Positions 1 through 6,742 of a stretch of 6,855 nucleotides of DNA are shown piece after piece. This stretch comes from Planctomycetota bacterium. Lineage in GTDB: Bacteria; Planctomycetota; UBA1135; UBA2386. The stretch's first letter is position 1. Each line of letters begins with the position of its first letter. Position numbers and translations under genes: made by a program. The DNA lies in the NCBI GenBank assembly GCA_947455805.1, contig CANGSN010000169.1, positions 1 to 6,855 on the forward strand, given 5' to 3'. The notes under the pieces were generated by a model. The model did not search any database, had not been told where the DNA came from, and saw only the letters and a program-made list of their open reading frames with translations.

Positions 1-57
1 GAGCCGTCGCGCGGCCCCCGTCGCGCTGCGCCGTTGCGGATCGGGCTGCGCCGCCAT
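1..57 (-). CDS. Possible start of the next operon gene (partial, cut by the window edge)
   Basis: Five bases after the cytochrome stop codon, an ATG at 57-55 opens a minus-strand frame that runs without a stop for 19 codons to the window edge. The visible residues begin MAAQPDPQRR and are rich in Arg and Ala. The close spacing fits a co-transcribed gene, but there is no clear Shine-Dalgarno sequence. Open frames this short are common by chance in such GC-rich DNA, and the visible piece matches no family I know. It may equally be non-coding sequence downstream of the cytochrome gene. Confidence 0.25.
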   Translation of the reverse strand, partial: MAAQPDPQRRSATGAARRL

Positions 58-62
58 CGGCG

Positions 63-1511
63 TCACCGCGTCAGGCCGAAGGCGTCGAGCACCGCAGGGT
101 CCTCTTCGTTCTCGCTGAGCACCGTGTGGCAACGATTGCAGCTGCCGTCGCGCAGCGGCGCGCCGTCGGACATGCGCTTTGGCCCGAACACCACGCCCTT
201 GCCGTCCGCCGTCGCGTGCTCGCCGTCGTGGCAGCGGAAGCACCCGACGTGCGTCGCCAGGTCCGGGTAGCTGTTCCAGCCGAGCTTGCGCTCCGGCCAG
301 TTGTTGCGCAGCCAGATCGCCGCCAGTTCCTTCGCCACCTGCTCGAGCCGCGGCTGCAGCTGCGCGTCGATGCCGCCCTGGCCGGCGTAGGCCTGCATCA
401 GGTGCTTGCGGATGCCCTCGGGCGCTTCCTCGCGCGTCCACACCGCCTGCAGCGCCGCCATCGCGCGCTGCTTCAGGAACGGGATGTCGCGCGGCAGCAT
501 CGCGTTGGCGAACGCAACGTCGAGCGCGTCGCCCGGCAGCTCGAAGGCGTGCGCCGAGCGGTTGTGGCAGTCGTTGCAGTCCATCGTGCGCAGCTCGCCG
601 GCCGGCCGCGGCTCCGCCGGCACGCCGGGCTTGGTGTAGACCTGCTGCGTGCCGTCCTTGCGCACGACGCGCAGCCACGGGATCTGCGTGCGCGCGGCGT
701 CGGTGGCCACGTATTCGACGGTGGCGTCGGGATGCACGTGCCAGTGGATGCCCTCCGACGAACCGTCGGGGCGCGTGCCGCCGGTGCGCATCAGCAGCAC
801 GTTGGTGTAGCCGCTGACCTTCTCGTCCTCGCGGAAGTGCGCCTTCACCTTCAGCTTGGTGCCGAGGTACTTCTCCGGCCAGTGGCACTGCTCGCAGGTG
901 TGCTCGGCGGCGACGAGGTTGTGCACCGGCGTCGGGATCGGCCGCTGGTAGTCGCCGGTGATCACGCCGAGCAGCTGCTTGGTGCCGTTCAGCTTGGCTT
1001 CGACGAAGCCCTGCGCGCCCGGCGCCACGTGGCACTTCACGCAGTCGACGCGCTGGTGCGGCGAGCGCAGGAACGACTCGTACTCCGGCTGCATCACCGA
1101 GTGGCACGCCTTGCCGCAGAACTCGACCGAGCTCATGTAGTGCACGCCGCCGTAGCCGACCGTGCCGACGGCGGCGAAGTTGACGGCGGTCAGCACGACG
1201 ACGGCGCGCGCCAGCGACATCGGCCGGTCGCTGAGCTGGGCGACGCGTTCGGCAAGGCGCTTCCGGTAGAGGAACAAGCCCGCCGGCACCATGGCGAGGC
1301 CGAGCACGAACACCGCCGGCGCCACCAGCGTGGTGACGAGACCGACGTACGGACCGGCCCAGACGCCGCCCATCATGTGCATGCCGACCAGGGTGACGAG
1401 GCCGAAGACGGCCAGCGTCATCAGCGCCGTGCCGGTCGACGTGATCCAGTTCGAACGCAGCAGGCGGTGCAGGCGAAGGAACGCGCCGACGGGCTCCTGA
1501 TTGGGTTCCAT
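63..1511 (-). CDS. NapC/NirT-like membrane-anchored multiheme cytochrome c (six haem motifs, three TM helices)
   Basis: A 482-residue protein, probably a quinol dehydrogenase that takes electrons from the membrane quinone pool and passes them to periplasmic partners. Three hydrophobic segments lie near residues 22-48, 53-82 and 101-121. A haem-binding domain follows. Its first site is C132-GKA-C136-H137, a CX3CH motif, with Met140 in the Cys-His-x-x-Met arrangement reminiscent of the first haem of NrfH/NapC. Five standard CXXCH motifs follow at C157-H161, C206-H210, C312-H316, C424-H428 and C458-H462. All twelve cysteines of the protein lie in these six motifs. Classical NapC/NrfH has one anchor helix and four haems, so this is a longer relative. 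The three-helix plus multiheme layout recalls the Geobacter inner-membrane cytochrome ImcH, but orthology is not shown. The ATG at 1511 sits before the first helix and is the only sensible start; no strong ribosome binding site precedes it. The gene lies 147 bases downstream of sdhB. The family call is firm; the electron acceptor is unknown. Confidence 0.88.
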   Translation of the reverse strand: MEPNQEPVGAFLRLHRLLRSNWITSTGTALMTLAVFGLVTLVGMHMMGGVWAGPYVGLVTTLVAPAVFVLGLAMVPAGLFLYRKRLAERVAQLSDRPMSLARAVVVLTAVNFAAVGTVGYGGVHYMSSVEFCGKACHSVMQPEYESFLRSPHQRVDCVKCHVAPGAQGFVEAKLNGTKQLLGVITGDYQRPIPTPVHNLVAAEHTCEQCHWPEKYLGTKLKVKAHFREDEKVSGYTNVLLMRTGGTRPDGSSEGIHWHVHPDATVEYVATDAARTQIPWLRVVRKDGTQQVYTKPGVPAEPRPAGELRTMDCNDCHNRSAHAFELPGDALDVAFANAMLPRDIPFLKQRAMAALQAVWTREEAPEGIRKHLMQAYAGQGGIDAQLQPRLEQVAKELAAIWLRNNWPERKLGWNSYPDLATHVGCFRCHDGEHATADGKGVVFGPKRMSDGAPLRDGSCNRCHTVLSENEEDPAVLDAFGLTR

Positions 1512-1658
1512 GCTCGCCGACGATCTGACCCGCCGACGCGATTTTGCGATGCGGGCAGAGCGGCGTAGGTGCGGCGGTCCCGAAGGCGAAGTCGCGGCGG
1601 GCCGATCAGCGGGCGGCGAGCAGTTCGCGCAGGATCGCCCGAGACGCGCGCAGGCTGG
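1512..1658 (-). other. Intergenic gap between sdhB and the multiheme cytochrome gene
   Basis: This 147-base stretch is long compared with the overlapping sdhCAB junctions. I see no G+C stem followed by a T run, so a factor-independent terminator is not supported. A CAAAAT at 1539-1544 read on the minus strand resembles a -10 box and is flanked by a short CCCGC/GCGGG inverted repeat, but no matching -35 element sits about 17 bases upstream. The gap could hold a separate promoter for the cytochrome gene or simply be a spacer. It contains no convincing gene. Confidence 0.4.
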
Positions 1659-2456
1659 TCAACCGTCGCCGCCGACGCGCTTCTTGCTCGGCGGCTCTTC
1701 GACCGCCTTGGCGCGCACGAACTCGCGGTTCATCTCGGCGATCACGCGCACCGGGATGTCCTTCGGGCACGCGGCTTCGCACTCGTACTGGTTGGTGCAG
1801 TTGCCGAAGCCTTCGGCGTCCATCTGCGCGACCAGCTTGCGGGCGCGGGTCTCGCGCTCGACGCGGCCCTGCGGCAGGTGCACGAAGTGCGACACCTTGG
1901 CGCCGACGAACAGCATCGCCGACGCGTTCTTGCACGCCGCGACGCAGGCGCCGCAGCCGATGCAGGTGGCGGCGTCGAACGCCTTGTCGGCGTCGGCCTT
2001 CGGCACCGGGATCGCGTTCGCGTCCTGCGGGGCGCCGGTGTTCACCGAGATGAACGCGCCGGCCTGCACGATGCGATCGAACGCCGAGCGGTCGACCATC
2101 AGGTCCTTGATCACCGGGAACGCCGCTGCGCGCCACGGCTCGATCCAGATCTCGGCGCCGTCCTGGAAGCTGCGCATGTGCAGCTGGCAGGTCGTGGTGC
2201 CGCTCTGCGGGCCGTGCGCTTCGCCGTTGATCATCAGGCTGCACGAGCCACAGATGCCTTCGCGGCAGTCGTGGTCGAACACGACTGGCTCTTCGCCCTT
2301 CCGCGTCAACTGCTCGTTGAGCACGTCGAGCATCTCGAGGAACGACATGTCCGGCGACACATGGTCCAGCTCGTAGCGGACCATCTTGCCGTCCTGCGCG
2401 AAGTTGTCCTTCGTGCTGCGCTTCTGCTGGCGCCAGATGTGCAGGGTGAGCTTCAT
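1659..2456 (-). CDS. sdhB: Succinate dehydrogenase/fumarate reductase iron-sulfur subunit SdhB
   Basis: A 265-residue cytoplasmic electron-transfer subunit that carries electrons from the FAD of SdhA to the quinone site and haems of SdhC through three Fe-S clusters. The N-terminal ferredoxin-like domain has the [2Fe-2S] ligands C64, C69, C72 (CREGICGSC) and C90. The longer C72 to C90 spacing and the NGEAHGPQ segment are typical of B-type enzymes rather than the E. coli type. The C-terminal domain has C165, C168 and C171, with C230, for [4Fe-4S], and C175, C220 and C226 for [3Fe-4S], in the canonical order (C-x5-C-x3-C-P at 220-231). All ten or eleven expected ligands are present. The start ATG overlaps the sdhA stop in TGATG. 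The frame stays open far upstream inside sdhA, so the start rests on family similarity, this overlap, and a GGAG nine bases upstream. The last 15 or so residues are charged and probably disordered. Confidence 0.97.
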   Translation of the reverse strand: MKLTLHIWRQQKRSTKDNFAQDGKMVRYELDHVSPDMSFLEMLDVLNEQLTRKGEEPVVFDHDCREGICGSCSLMINGEAHGPQSGTTTCQLHMRSFQDGAEIWIEPWRAAAFPVIKDLMVDRSAFDRIVQAGAFISVNTGAPQDANAIPVPKADADKAFDAATCIGCGACVAACKNASAMLFVGAKVSHFVHLPQGRVERETRARKLVAQMDAEGFGNCTNQYECEAACPKDIPVRVIAEMNREFVRAKAVEEPPSKKRVGGDG

Positions 2457-4366
2457 CACTTGTAACTCCGGACTGCGAGGTGCACGTTCTCGAACGCCAG
2501 CGGTTCCTGGTGCCGCACCGCTTGCCGCGGCTCGCCCTTGTGTTCCCACACGGCGACGTGGCAGAAGTTCTCGTCGTCGCGCTTGGCTTCGCCGGCGTCC
2601 TGCCATTCCTCGCGGAAGTGGCCACCGCACGACTCGCGGCGCTCGAGCGCGTCGCGGCAGGTCAGCTCGCCGAACTCGAGGAAGTCGGCGACGCGGCCGG
2701 CCTTCTCCAGCGACTGGTTCACCGTGGCGTCGCCACCGAGCACCTTGACGTCGCGCCAGAACTCGGCGCGCAGCGTCTGGATGTCGGCGATCGCCTGCTG
2801 CAGGCCCTTCTCGTTGCGGGCCATGCCGCACTTGCTCCACATGATCTTGCCGAGCGCCTTGTGGAAGTCGTCGACGCTGCGCTTGCCCTGGATGCCGAGC
2901 AGGCGCTTGGTCATCTCCTGCACCGCCGCGGTGGCCTTGCCGAACTCGGGGTGGCTTTGCGGCACCGCACCGGGCTTCTGGCCGGCGAGGTAGCCGCCGA
3001 TCGTGTACGGGATCACGAAGTAGCCGTCGGCCAGGCCCTGCATCAGCGCCGAGGCGCCGAGGCGGTTGGCGCCGTGGTCGCTGAAGTTGGCTTCGCCGCA
3101 GACGAACAGGCCCGGGATCGTCGACTGCAGGTCGTAGTCGACCCACAGCCCGCCCATCGTGTAGTGCACCGCCGGGAAGATGCGCATCGGCTGCGAGTAC
3201 GGGTCCTCGGCCGTGATCTTGGCGTACATGTGGAACAGGTTGCCGTACTTCGCGGCGATCGCGTCCTTGCCCAGGCGCTGGATGCTGTCGCGGAAGTCGA
3301 GGTAGACGCCGAGGCCGGTGTCGCCGACGCCGCGGCCCTCGTCGCAGACCTGCATGGCCGCTCGTGACGCGATGTCGCGCGGGGCGAGGTTGCCGAAGCT
3401 CGGATACTTGCGCTCGAGGTAGTAGTCGCGCTCGTTGTCCGGGATCTCGGCGGCCTTCCGCTTGTCGCCCTTCTTGGTCGGCACCCAAATGCGGCCGTCG
3501 TTGCGCAGCGACTCCGACATCAGCGTCAGCTTGCTCTGGTGGTCGCCGCTGACCGGGATGCAGGTCGGGTGGATCTGCGTGTAGCACGGGTTGGCGAAGC
3601 CGGCCCCGCGCTTGTGCGAACGCCACGTCGCCGTGACGTTGCAGTTCATCGCGTTGGTCGACAGGTAGAACACCGTGCCGTAGCCGCCGGTCGCCAGCAC
3701 GACGGCGTCGCCGGCGTGCGTGCGGATCTCGCCGGTGACCAGGTCGCGCACGACGATGCCCTTGGCGTGGCCGTCGACGACGACCAGGTCGAGCATCTCG
3801 GTGCGCGGGAACATCTTGACCTGCTTCAGCCCGATCTGCCGCGACAGCGCCGAGTAGGCGCCGAGCAGCAGCTGCTGGCCGGTCTGGCCGCGCGCGTAGA
3901 ACGTGCGCGAGACCTGGGCGCCGCCGAAGCTGCGGTTGTCGAGCAGGCCCGAATACTCGCGCGCGAACGGCACGCCCTGCGCAACCGCCTGATCGATGAT
4001 GTTCACCGACAGCTCGGCGAGGCGATGCACGTTGGCCTCGCGGGCGCGGAAGTCGCCGCCCTTCACGGTGTCGTAGAACAGCCGGTACACCGAGTCGCCG
4101 TCGTTGCGGTAGTTCTTGGCGGCGTTGATGCCACCTTGCGCGGCGATGCTGTGGGCGCGGCGCGGGCTGTCCTGGAAGCAGAAGCACTCGACCTGGTAGC
4201 CGAGTTCGGCCAGCGAGGCCGCGGCCGACGAGCCGGCGAGGCCGGAGCCGACCACCAGCACCTTGTACTTGCGCTTGTTGGCCGGGTTGACGAGCTTCAG
4301 CTCGAACTTGCGGTTGCTCCACTTCTCGTGGATCGCACCGTCGGGGATCTTCGAATCGAGCTTCAT
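2456..4366 (-). CDS. sdhA: Succinate dehydrogenase/fumarate reductase flavoprotein subunit SdhA
   Basis: A 636-residue catalytic subunit that interconverts succinate and fumarate on the cytoplasmic side of the membrane. The Rossmann FAD motif GSGLAG is at 40-45. The HSIAAQGGINAA block begins at His72, the expected covalent flavin attachment site. Active-site residues by family position are His266 (QIHPT), Arg288 (SESLRNDGR), His401 (HYTMGG) and Arg435 (GANRLGASA). The C-terminal block with ESCGGHFREEW near 578-588 is characteristic of B-type/FrdA-like enzymes. Length is normal for that subgroup and no key residue is missing. The start at 4366 overlaps the sdhC stop in ATGA, with an AAGGGGG ribosome binding site four bases upstream; the frame remains open further upstream inside sdhC, but that part is out-of-frame sdhC sequence. 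The direction in vivo (succinate oxidation or fumarate reduction) cannot be read from the sequence. Confidence 0.98.
   Translation of the reverse strand: MKLDSKIPDGAIHEKWSNRKFELKLVNPANKRKYKVLVVGSGLAGSSAAASLAELGYQVECFCFQDSPRRAHSIAAQGGINAAKNYRNDGDSVYRLFYDTVKGGDFRAREANVHRLAELSVNIIDQAVAQGVPFAREYSGLLDNRSFGGAQVSRTFYARGQTGQQLLLGAYSALSRQIGLKQVKMFPRTEMLDLVVVDGHAKGIVVRDLVTGEIRTHAGDAVVLATGGYGTVFYLSTNAMNCNVTATWRSHKRGAGFANPCYTQIHPTCIPVSGDHQSKLTLMSESLRNDGRIWVPTKKGDKRKAAEIPDNERDYYLERKYPSFGNLAPRDIASRAAMQVCDEGRGVGDTGLGVYLDFRDSIQRLGKDAIAAKYGNLFHMYAKITAEDPYSQPMRIFPAVHYTMGGLWVDYDLQSTIPGLFVCGEANFSDHGANRLGASALMQGLADGYFVIPYTIGGYLAGQKPGAVPQSHPEFGKATAAVQEMTKRLLGIQGKRSVDDFHKALGKIMWSKCGMARNEKGLQQAIADIQTLRAEFWRDVKVLGGDATVNQSLEKAGRVADFLEFGELTCRDALERRESCGGHFREEWQDAGEAKRDDENFCHVAVWEHKGEPRQAVRHQEPLAFENVHLAVRSYK
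2466..2469 (-). promoter_or_regulatory. Ribosome binding site of sdhB
   Basis: GGAG on the minus strand lies nine bases before the sdhB ATG, inside the last codons of sdhA. Together with the TGATG stop/start overlap it supports reinitiation or coupled translation of SdhB with SdhA. Confidence 0.6.
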
Positions 4367-5052
4367 GCGGCCCCCTTGACGATGCCGGTCAGCACCGACA
4401 GCGCGAGGAATGCGTTGCCGCCGGCGATCAGCAGTGCGAGCAGGAACGACAGCTTCTTGATCATCGGGGTGTAGCGGGCGTGGTGCAGGCCGAGCGTGTG
4501 CGCCAGGCTCTGCATGCCGTGGCTCAGGTGGAAGAACAGCACGACCTGGGCGGCGACGTAGGTGAGCGCGATCGCCGGGTTGGCGAACGACGCCGTGACC
4601 ATCGCGTAGACGTCGAAGCCCTGCGCACCGGCGGCCTTCTTCTGGAAGTGCTCGGGGTTGGTCACGCCGAGCGTGAAATGCAGCAGGTGGTAGATCAGGA
4701 ACACCAGCACGGTGAGCCCGCTCAGCACCATCGAACGCGACGCCAACGTCGCCTGCATGGTCGCTTCCTTGCTGTAGCGCACCGGCCGCGCCGCCTTGTT
4801 GGCCGACGACAACCGGATCGCGGTGACGACGTGCAGCACGAAGATCACCAGCAGCCCGATGCGCGCGACCCACAGCAGCGGGCCGAGGTCGTGCAGCATC
4901 TTGGCGTAGGCGTTGATGGAGTCGGGTCCCGCCAGCAACTTGAGGTTGCCGAGCAGGTGCGCGACGACGAACCCGAACAGCAGCAGGCCGGTGACGGCCA
5001 TCGTCACCTTGCCGCCGATCGACGACCGCCAGAAGTCACAGAGCCAGGTCAT
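4363..5052 (-). CDS. sdhC: Succinate dehydrogenase cytochrome b subunit SdhC (b558 / B-type)
   Basis: A 229-residue integral membrane anchor that binds haem b and quinone and holds SdhAB to the membrane. Five hydrophobic helices lie near residues 16-36, 58-80, 106-128, 157-178 and 200-222, as in the single-polypeptide B-type anchor of Bacillus and Wolinella. Histidines at helix positions matching the di-haem ligands of that family are H32 (AHLLGN), H74 (LHVVTA), H122 (YHLLHF) and H175 or H178 (FFHLSHG). I chose the ATG at 5052 because the family begins just there (MTWLCDFWRSSIGGKV). An upstream in-frame ATG at 5121 would add 23 residues with a Cys/Arg-rich sequence unlike the family. No strong ribosome binding site precedes either start. 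Its stop overlaps the sdhA start in ATGA. B-type enzymes usually work with menaquinone, often driven by or generating membrane potential. Confidence 0.95.
   Translation of the reverse strand: MTWLCDFWRSSIGGKVTMAVTGLLLFGFVVAHLLGNLKLLAGPDSINAYAKMLHDLGPLLWVARIGLLVIFVLHVVTAIRLSSANKAARPVRYSKEATMQATLASRSMVLSGLTVLVFLIYHLLHFTLGVTNPEHFQKKAAGAQGFDVYAMVTASFANPAIALTYVAAQVVLFFHLSHGMQSLAHTLGLHHARYTPMIKKLSFLLALLIAGGNAFLALSVLTGIVKGAA
4371..4377 (-). promoter_or_regulatory. Ribosome binding site of sdhA
   Basis: A purine run AAGGGGG on the minus strand lies four bases upstream of the sdhA ATG, within the end of sdhC. It supports the chosen start and the coupled reading of sdhC and sdhA. Confidence 0.6.
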
Positions 5053-5128
5053 GAGTGCGCCGAAGGATCGGCAGCGCTCGCTTCGAATGCAACAAGCTGG
5101 TGGATGCGCCGCGGCGGCCATCCGGAGC
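5053..5128 (-). other. Short gap upstream of sdhC
   Basis: Seventy-six bases separate the DUF502 stop codon from the chosen sdhC start. A TTGCAT near the middle could serve as a -35 element, but the sequence 17 bases on (GATCCT) is a poor -10, so no promoter can be claimed for sdhCAB. No terminator hairpin with a T run is visible. Read-through from ispH and the DUF502 gene is therefore possible. Confidence 0.35.
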
Positions 5129-5740
5129 TCACGGTCGCAGCGGCGTCTTGCCCATCGACACCAGGGCGCGCAGCGCGTCCGGGGTGCGCACGTCGAGCTC
5201 GACGACGCGGGCCCGCTCGACCAGCAGCAGCCGCCCGTTGGTCGGGTTCGGTACGCTCGGCACGAACACCAACAGGTTCGGCTTGCCGTCCGGCCCGGCC
5301 GCCTCGCCGGTGACGAAGCCGATCTCGTGCCCCTGGTCCGACGGCACCGCGACGACGCCGCGGAAGAAGCGTTCGCGCGTGCTGTCGTAGCCGAGCACCT
5401 CCTTCAGCGACTGGTAGAGCGTGCCGAGCAGCGGCGTGCGTTCGAGCAGACGGTCGGCCCACCGCCACAGCCAGCGGCCGACGAACGTCGTCACGAACAA
5501 GCCGATCAGGTAGACGACGACCAGCGCCAGCAACAGGCCGAGGCCGGGGAAGTACCACCCCACCTTGTCGCGCCAGGGCCCGGTCAGCACGCCTTCCAGG
5601 CTGACGATCGCGAACACCACGCCGCCGAGCGGCAGCAGCGCGACGATGCCGGCGACGAGGCAGCGGGTGACGTGCTGCGCCTTGGACGACGGCACGGGTG
5701 CAGACGCGGACGCAGGCGATGCAGGCGAGGACATGCGCAT
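5129..5740 (-). CDS. DUF502 family membrane protein
   Basis: A protein of about 203 residues from the DUF502 family, whose biochemical role is not known. Two membrane helices lie near residues 27-49 and 66-88. Conserved family features are the FPGLG stretch before the second helix (64-68), an ERTPLLGTLYQSLKE block (100-114) and a C-terminal soluble half with VFVPSVPNPTNG (158-169) followed by a LDV..PDALRALVSMG ending. The start is uncertain. ATGs at 5740 and 5734 leave a short gap to ispH and a plausible polar N-terminus. An upstream ATG at 5836 would add a low-complexity Ala/Met stretch overlapping the ispH tail and is less likely. None has a good ribosome binding site. It sits between ispH and sdhC on the same strand, but nothing in the sequence ties its function to either. 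Confidence 0.85.
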   Translation of the reverse strand: MRMSSPASPASASAPVPSSKAQHVTRCLVAGIVALLPLGGVVFAIVSLEGVLTGPWRDKVGWYFPGLGLLLALVVVYLIGLFVTTFVGRWLWRWADRLLERTPLLGTLYQSLKEVLGYDSTRERFFRGVVAVPSDQGHEIGFVTGEAAGPDGKPNLLVFVPSVPNPTNGRLLLVERARVVELDVRTPDALRALVSMGKTPLRP

Positions 5741-5771
5741 TGCAGCATAGACGCGCGCCGCCGCCGAGCGC

Positions 5772-6692
5772 TCAGGCTGGTCGCCGTTCACCCGCGCCGT
5801 CCCGTTGGCCGCCGCAGCCGCCATCGCCATCGCCATCGGCAGCGCCGGCGCCCGCCGCCGCGAGGCGCAGCAGGAAGCCGTGCACTTCGTCGACCGTGCG
5901 CGGCAACGTCGACGTGCCGGCGGTGAGCCCCACCACCTTCACGCCAGCGAACCACACGGCGTCGAGTTCGCGCACGTGCGCGACGTGGCACGTGCGCACA
6001 CCGGCCGCTTCGCCGCGAGCCACCAGCTGGCGCGTGTTGTTGCTGTCGCGGCCGCCGACGACGACCAGCGCGTCGACCTGCGGCAGCAGGCGCTCGAGGG
6101 CTTGGATGCGGGCCTTGGTCGGCGCGCAGACGGTGTCGACATACGCCACGTCGGCGTGCGGATTGGCGGCGCGGATCGCCGCCAGCAGTCGTTCGACGAG
6201 GTCGACCGGCGTCGTCGTCTGCGCCACCACGCCAAGGCGCGCGTCCGGCCACGTGACGACGTCAGCGAGGCCGGCTAGGACCAGCGGCTCGCGCAGGTCC
6301 TCGACCAGACCGCGTACCTCGACGTGCCCCGGCTTGCCGAGCACGACGACGCGGCGGCCGTCCTGCTGCAGCTGCTGCGCGGCCGCGTGCGCCTTCTTCA
6401 CCAGCGGGCAGGTGGTGTCGAGCAACTGCTTGCCCGCCTGCTGCAGCCGCTGCCGTTCGCGCTCGCTGATGCCGTGCGCGGTGACCATCACGAACGGCGT
6501 CGCCGGCACCGCGCGCGCGTGTTCCGGCGACTGCGGAAAGCCGCGGCGGTGCAGCCAGCCCAGCACCTCCGGGTTGTGCACCAGCTCGCCGTGGATCGTC
6601 ACCGCCGCCGGATCGTCGACCTGCGCCAACGCCGCCAGCGCGTCGCGCACTCCAAAACACATGCCCAGTTCGTCCGCTCGCATCACCTGCAT
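5772..6692 (-). CDS. ispH: 4-hydroxy-3-methylbut-2-enyl diphosphate reductase IspH
   Basis: A 306-residue Fe-S enzyme for the last step of the MEP pathway, reducing HMBPP to isopentenyl and dimethylallyl diphosphate in the cytoplasm. The three cluster ligands are present: C12 (GMCFGV), C95 (DTTCP) and C189 (DTVCAPT). Substrate-contact residues found at family positions are H39 (VHN), H73 (AHG), H123 and the proton-relay E125 (GHVEV), T160, S217 and N219 (DSNNT), and S261 (AGTST). Length is near the usual 310. The start at 6692 is preferred because a GAGGTG lies four bases upstream and the next ATG (6683) is too close to the MxFGV core; an earlier ATG at 6782 would add an unrelated Arg-rich stretch lying over the promoter. 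The last 28 or so residues are a Gly/Ala/Asp-rich tail after the final family block, partly encoded by a GCCATC repeat. IspH feeds isoprenoids to quinones, carotenoids and hopanoids. Confidence 0.96.
   Translation of the reverse strand: MQVMRADELGMCFGVRDALAALAQVDDPAAVTIHGELVHNPEVLGWLHRRGFPQSPEHARAVPATPFVMVTAHGISERERQRLQQAGKQLLDTTCPLVKKAHAAAQQLQQDGRRVVVLGKPGHVEVRGLVEDLREPLVLAGLADVVTWPDARLGVVAQTTTPVDLVERLLAAIRAANPHADVAYVDTVCAPTKARIQALERLLPQVDALVVVGGRDSNNTRQLVARGEAAGVRTCHVAHVRELDAVWFAGVKVVGLTAGTSTLPRTVDEVHGFLLRLAAAGAGAADGDGDGGCGGQRDGAGERRPA
5820..5837 (+). repeat. Hexanucleotide repeat, three copies of GCCATC
   Basis: Three perfect tandem GCCATC units lie inside the 3' end of ispH, where they encode alternating Asp and Gly. 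The surrounding sequence is also simple and GC-rich. It looks like a small slippage-prone microsatellite in a dispensable protein tail. Because the unit is six bases, copy-number change would keep the reading frame. Confidence 0.7.
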
Positions 6693-6696
6693 CGCG

Positions 6697-6702
6697 CACC
6701 TC
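6697..6702 (-). promoter_or_regulatory. Ribosome binding site of ispH
   Basis: GAGGTG on the minus strand lies four bases upstream of the ATG at 6692. It is the best Shine-Dalgarno match in the window and decides between the ATGs at 6692 and 6683. Confidence 0.6.
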
Positions 6703-6714
6703 GCTTTACATCGC

Positions 6715-6742
6715 AAAGTATCACGCCGCCGCGGCCGGTCAA
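6715..6742 (-). promoter_or_regulatory. Candidate sigma70-type promoter of ispH
   Basis: On the minus strand TTGACC (6742-6737) is followed after 16 bases by TACTTT (6720-6715). The -35 box matches five of six consensus bases and the -10 box three, including the strongly conserved TA and final T. Transcription would start near 6708, giving a leader of about 15 bases that holds the ribosome binding site. This short AT-containing stretch stands out in the GC-rich surroundings. It could drive ispH and the genes behind it. Confidence 0.45.

Noticed and set aside
126..1568. A long plus-strand open frame opposite the cytochrome gene, plus similar long plus-strand frames opposite sdhA, sdhC and sdhB.
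   Set aside because: Their translations are Arg/Ala/His/Val-rich without any family motif, and each lies opposite a gene with clear catalytic or haem motifs. Long antisense frames are expected in very GC-rich DNA.
1606..1663. An 18-codon TTG-started frame (TSLRASRAILREL...) overlapping the sdhB stop and ending at 1606.
   Set aside because: It is very short, uses a rare start, has no ribosome binding site and resembles nothing known; it is most likely chance.
1930..1965. Lysine in SdhB after C175 where many SdhB proteins have proline.
   Set aside because: The CxxCxxCxxxCK form is, as far as I recall, common in the B-type SdhB/FrdB proteins most like this one; all cluster cysteines are intact.
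2456..4873. Very long upstream extensions of the sdhA and sdhB reading frames.
   Set aside because: The extra N-terminal sequence is low-complexity, out-of-frame sequence of the preceding gene. The stop/start overlaps, ribosome binding sites and family N-termini place the starts at 4366 and 2456.
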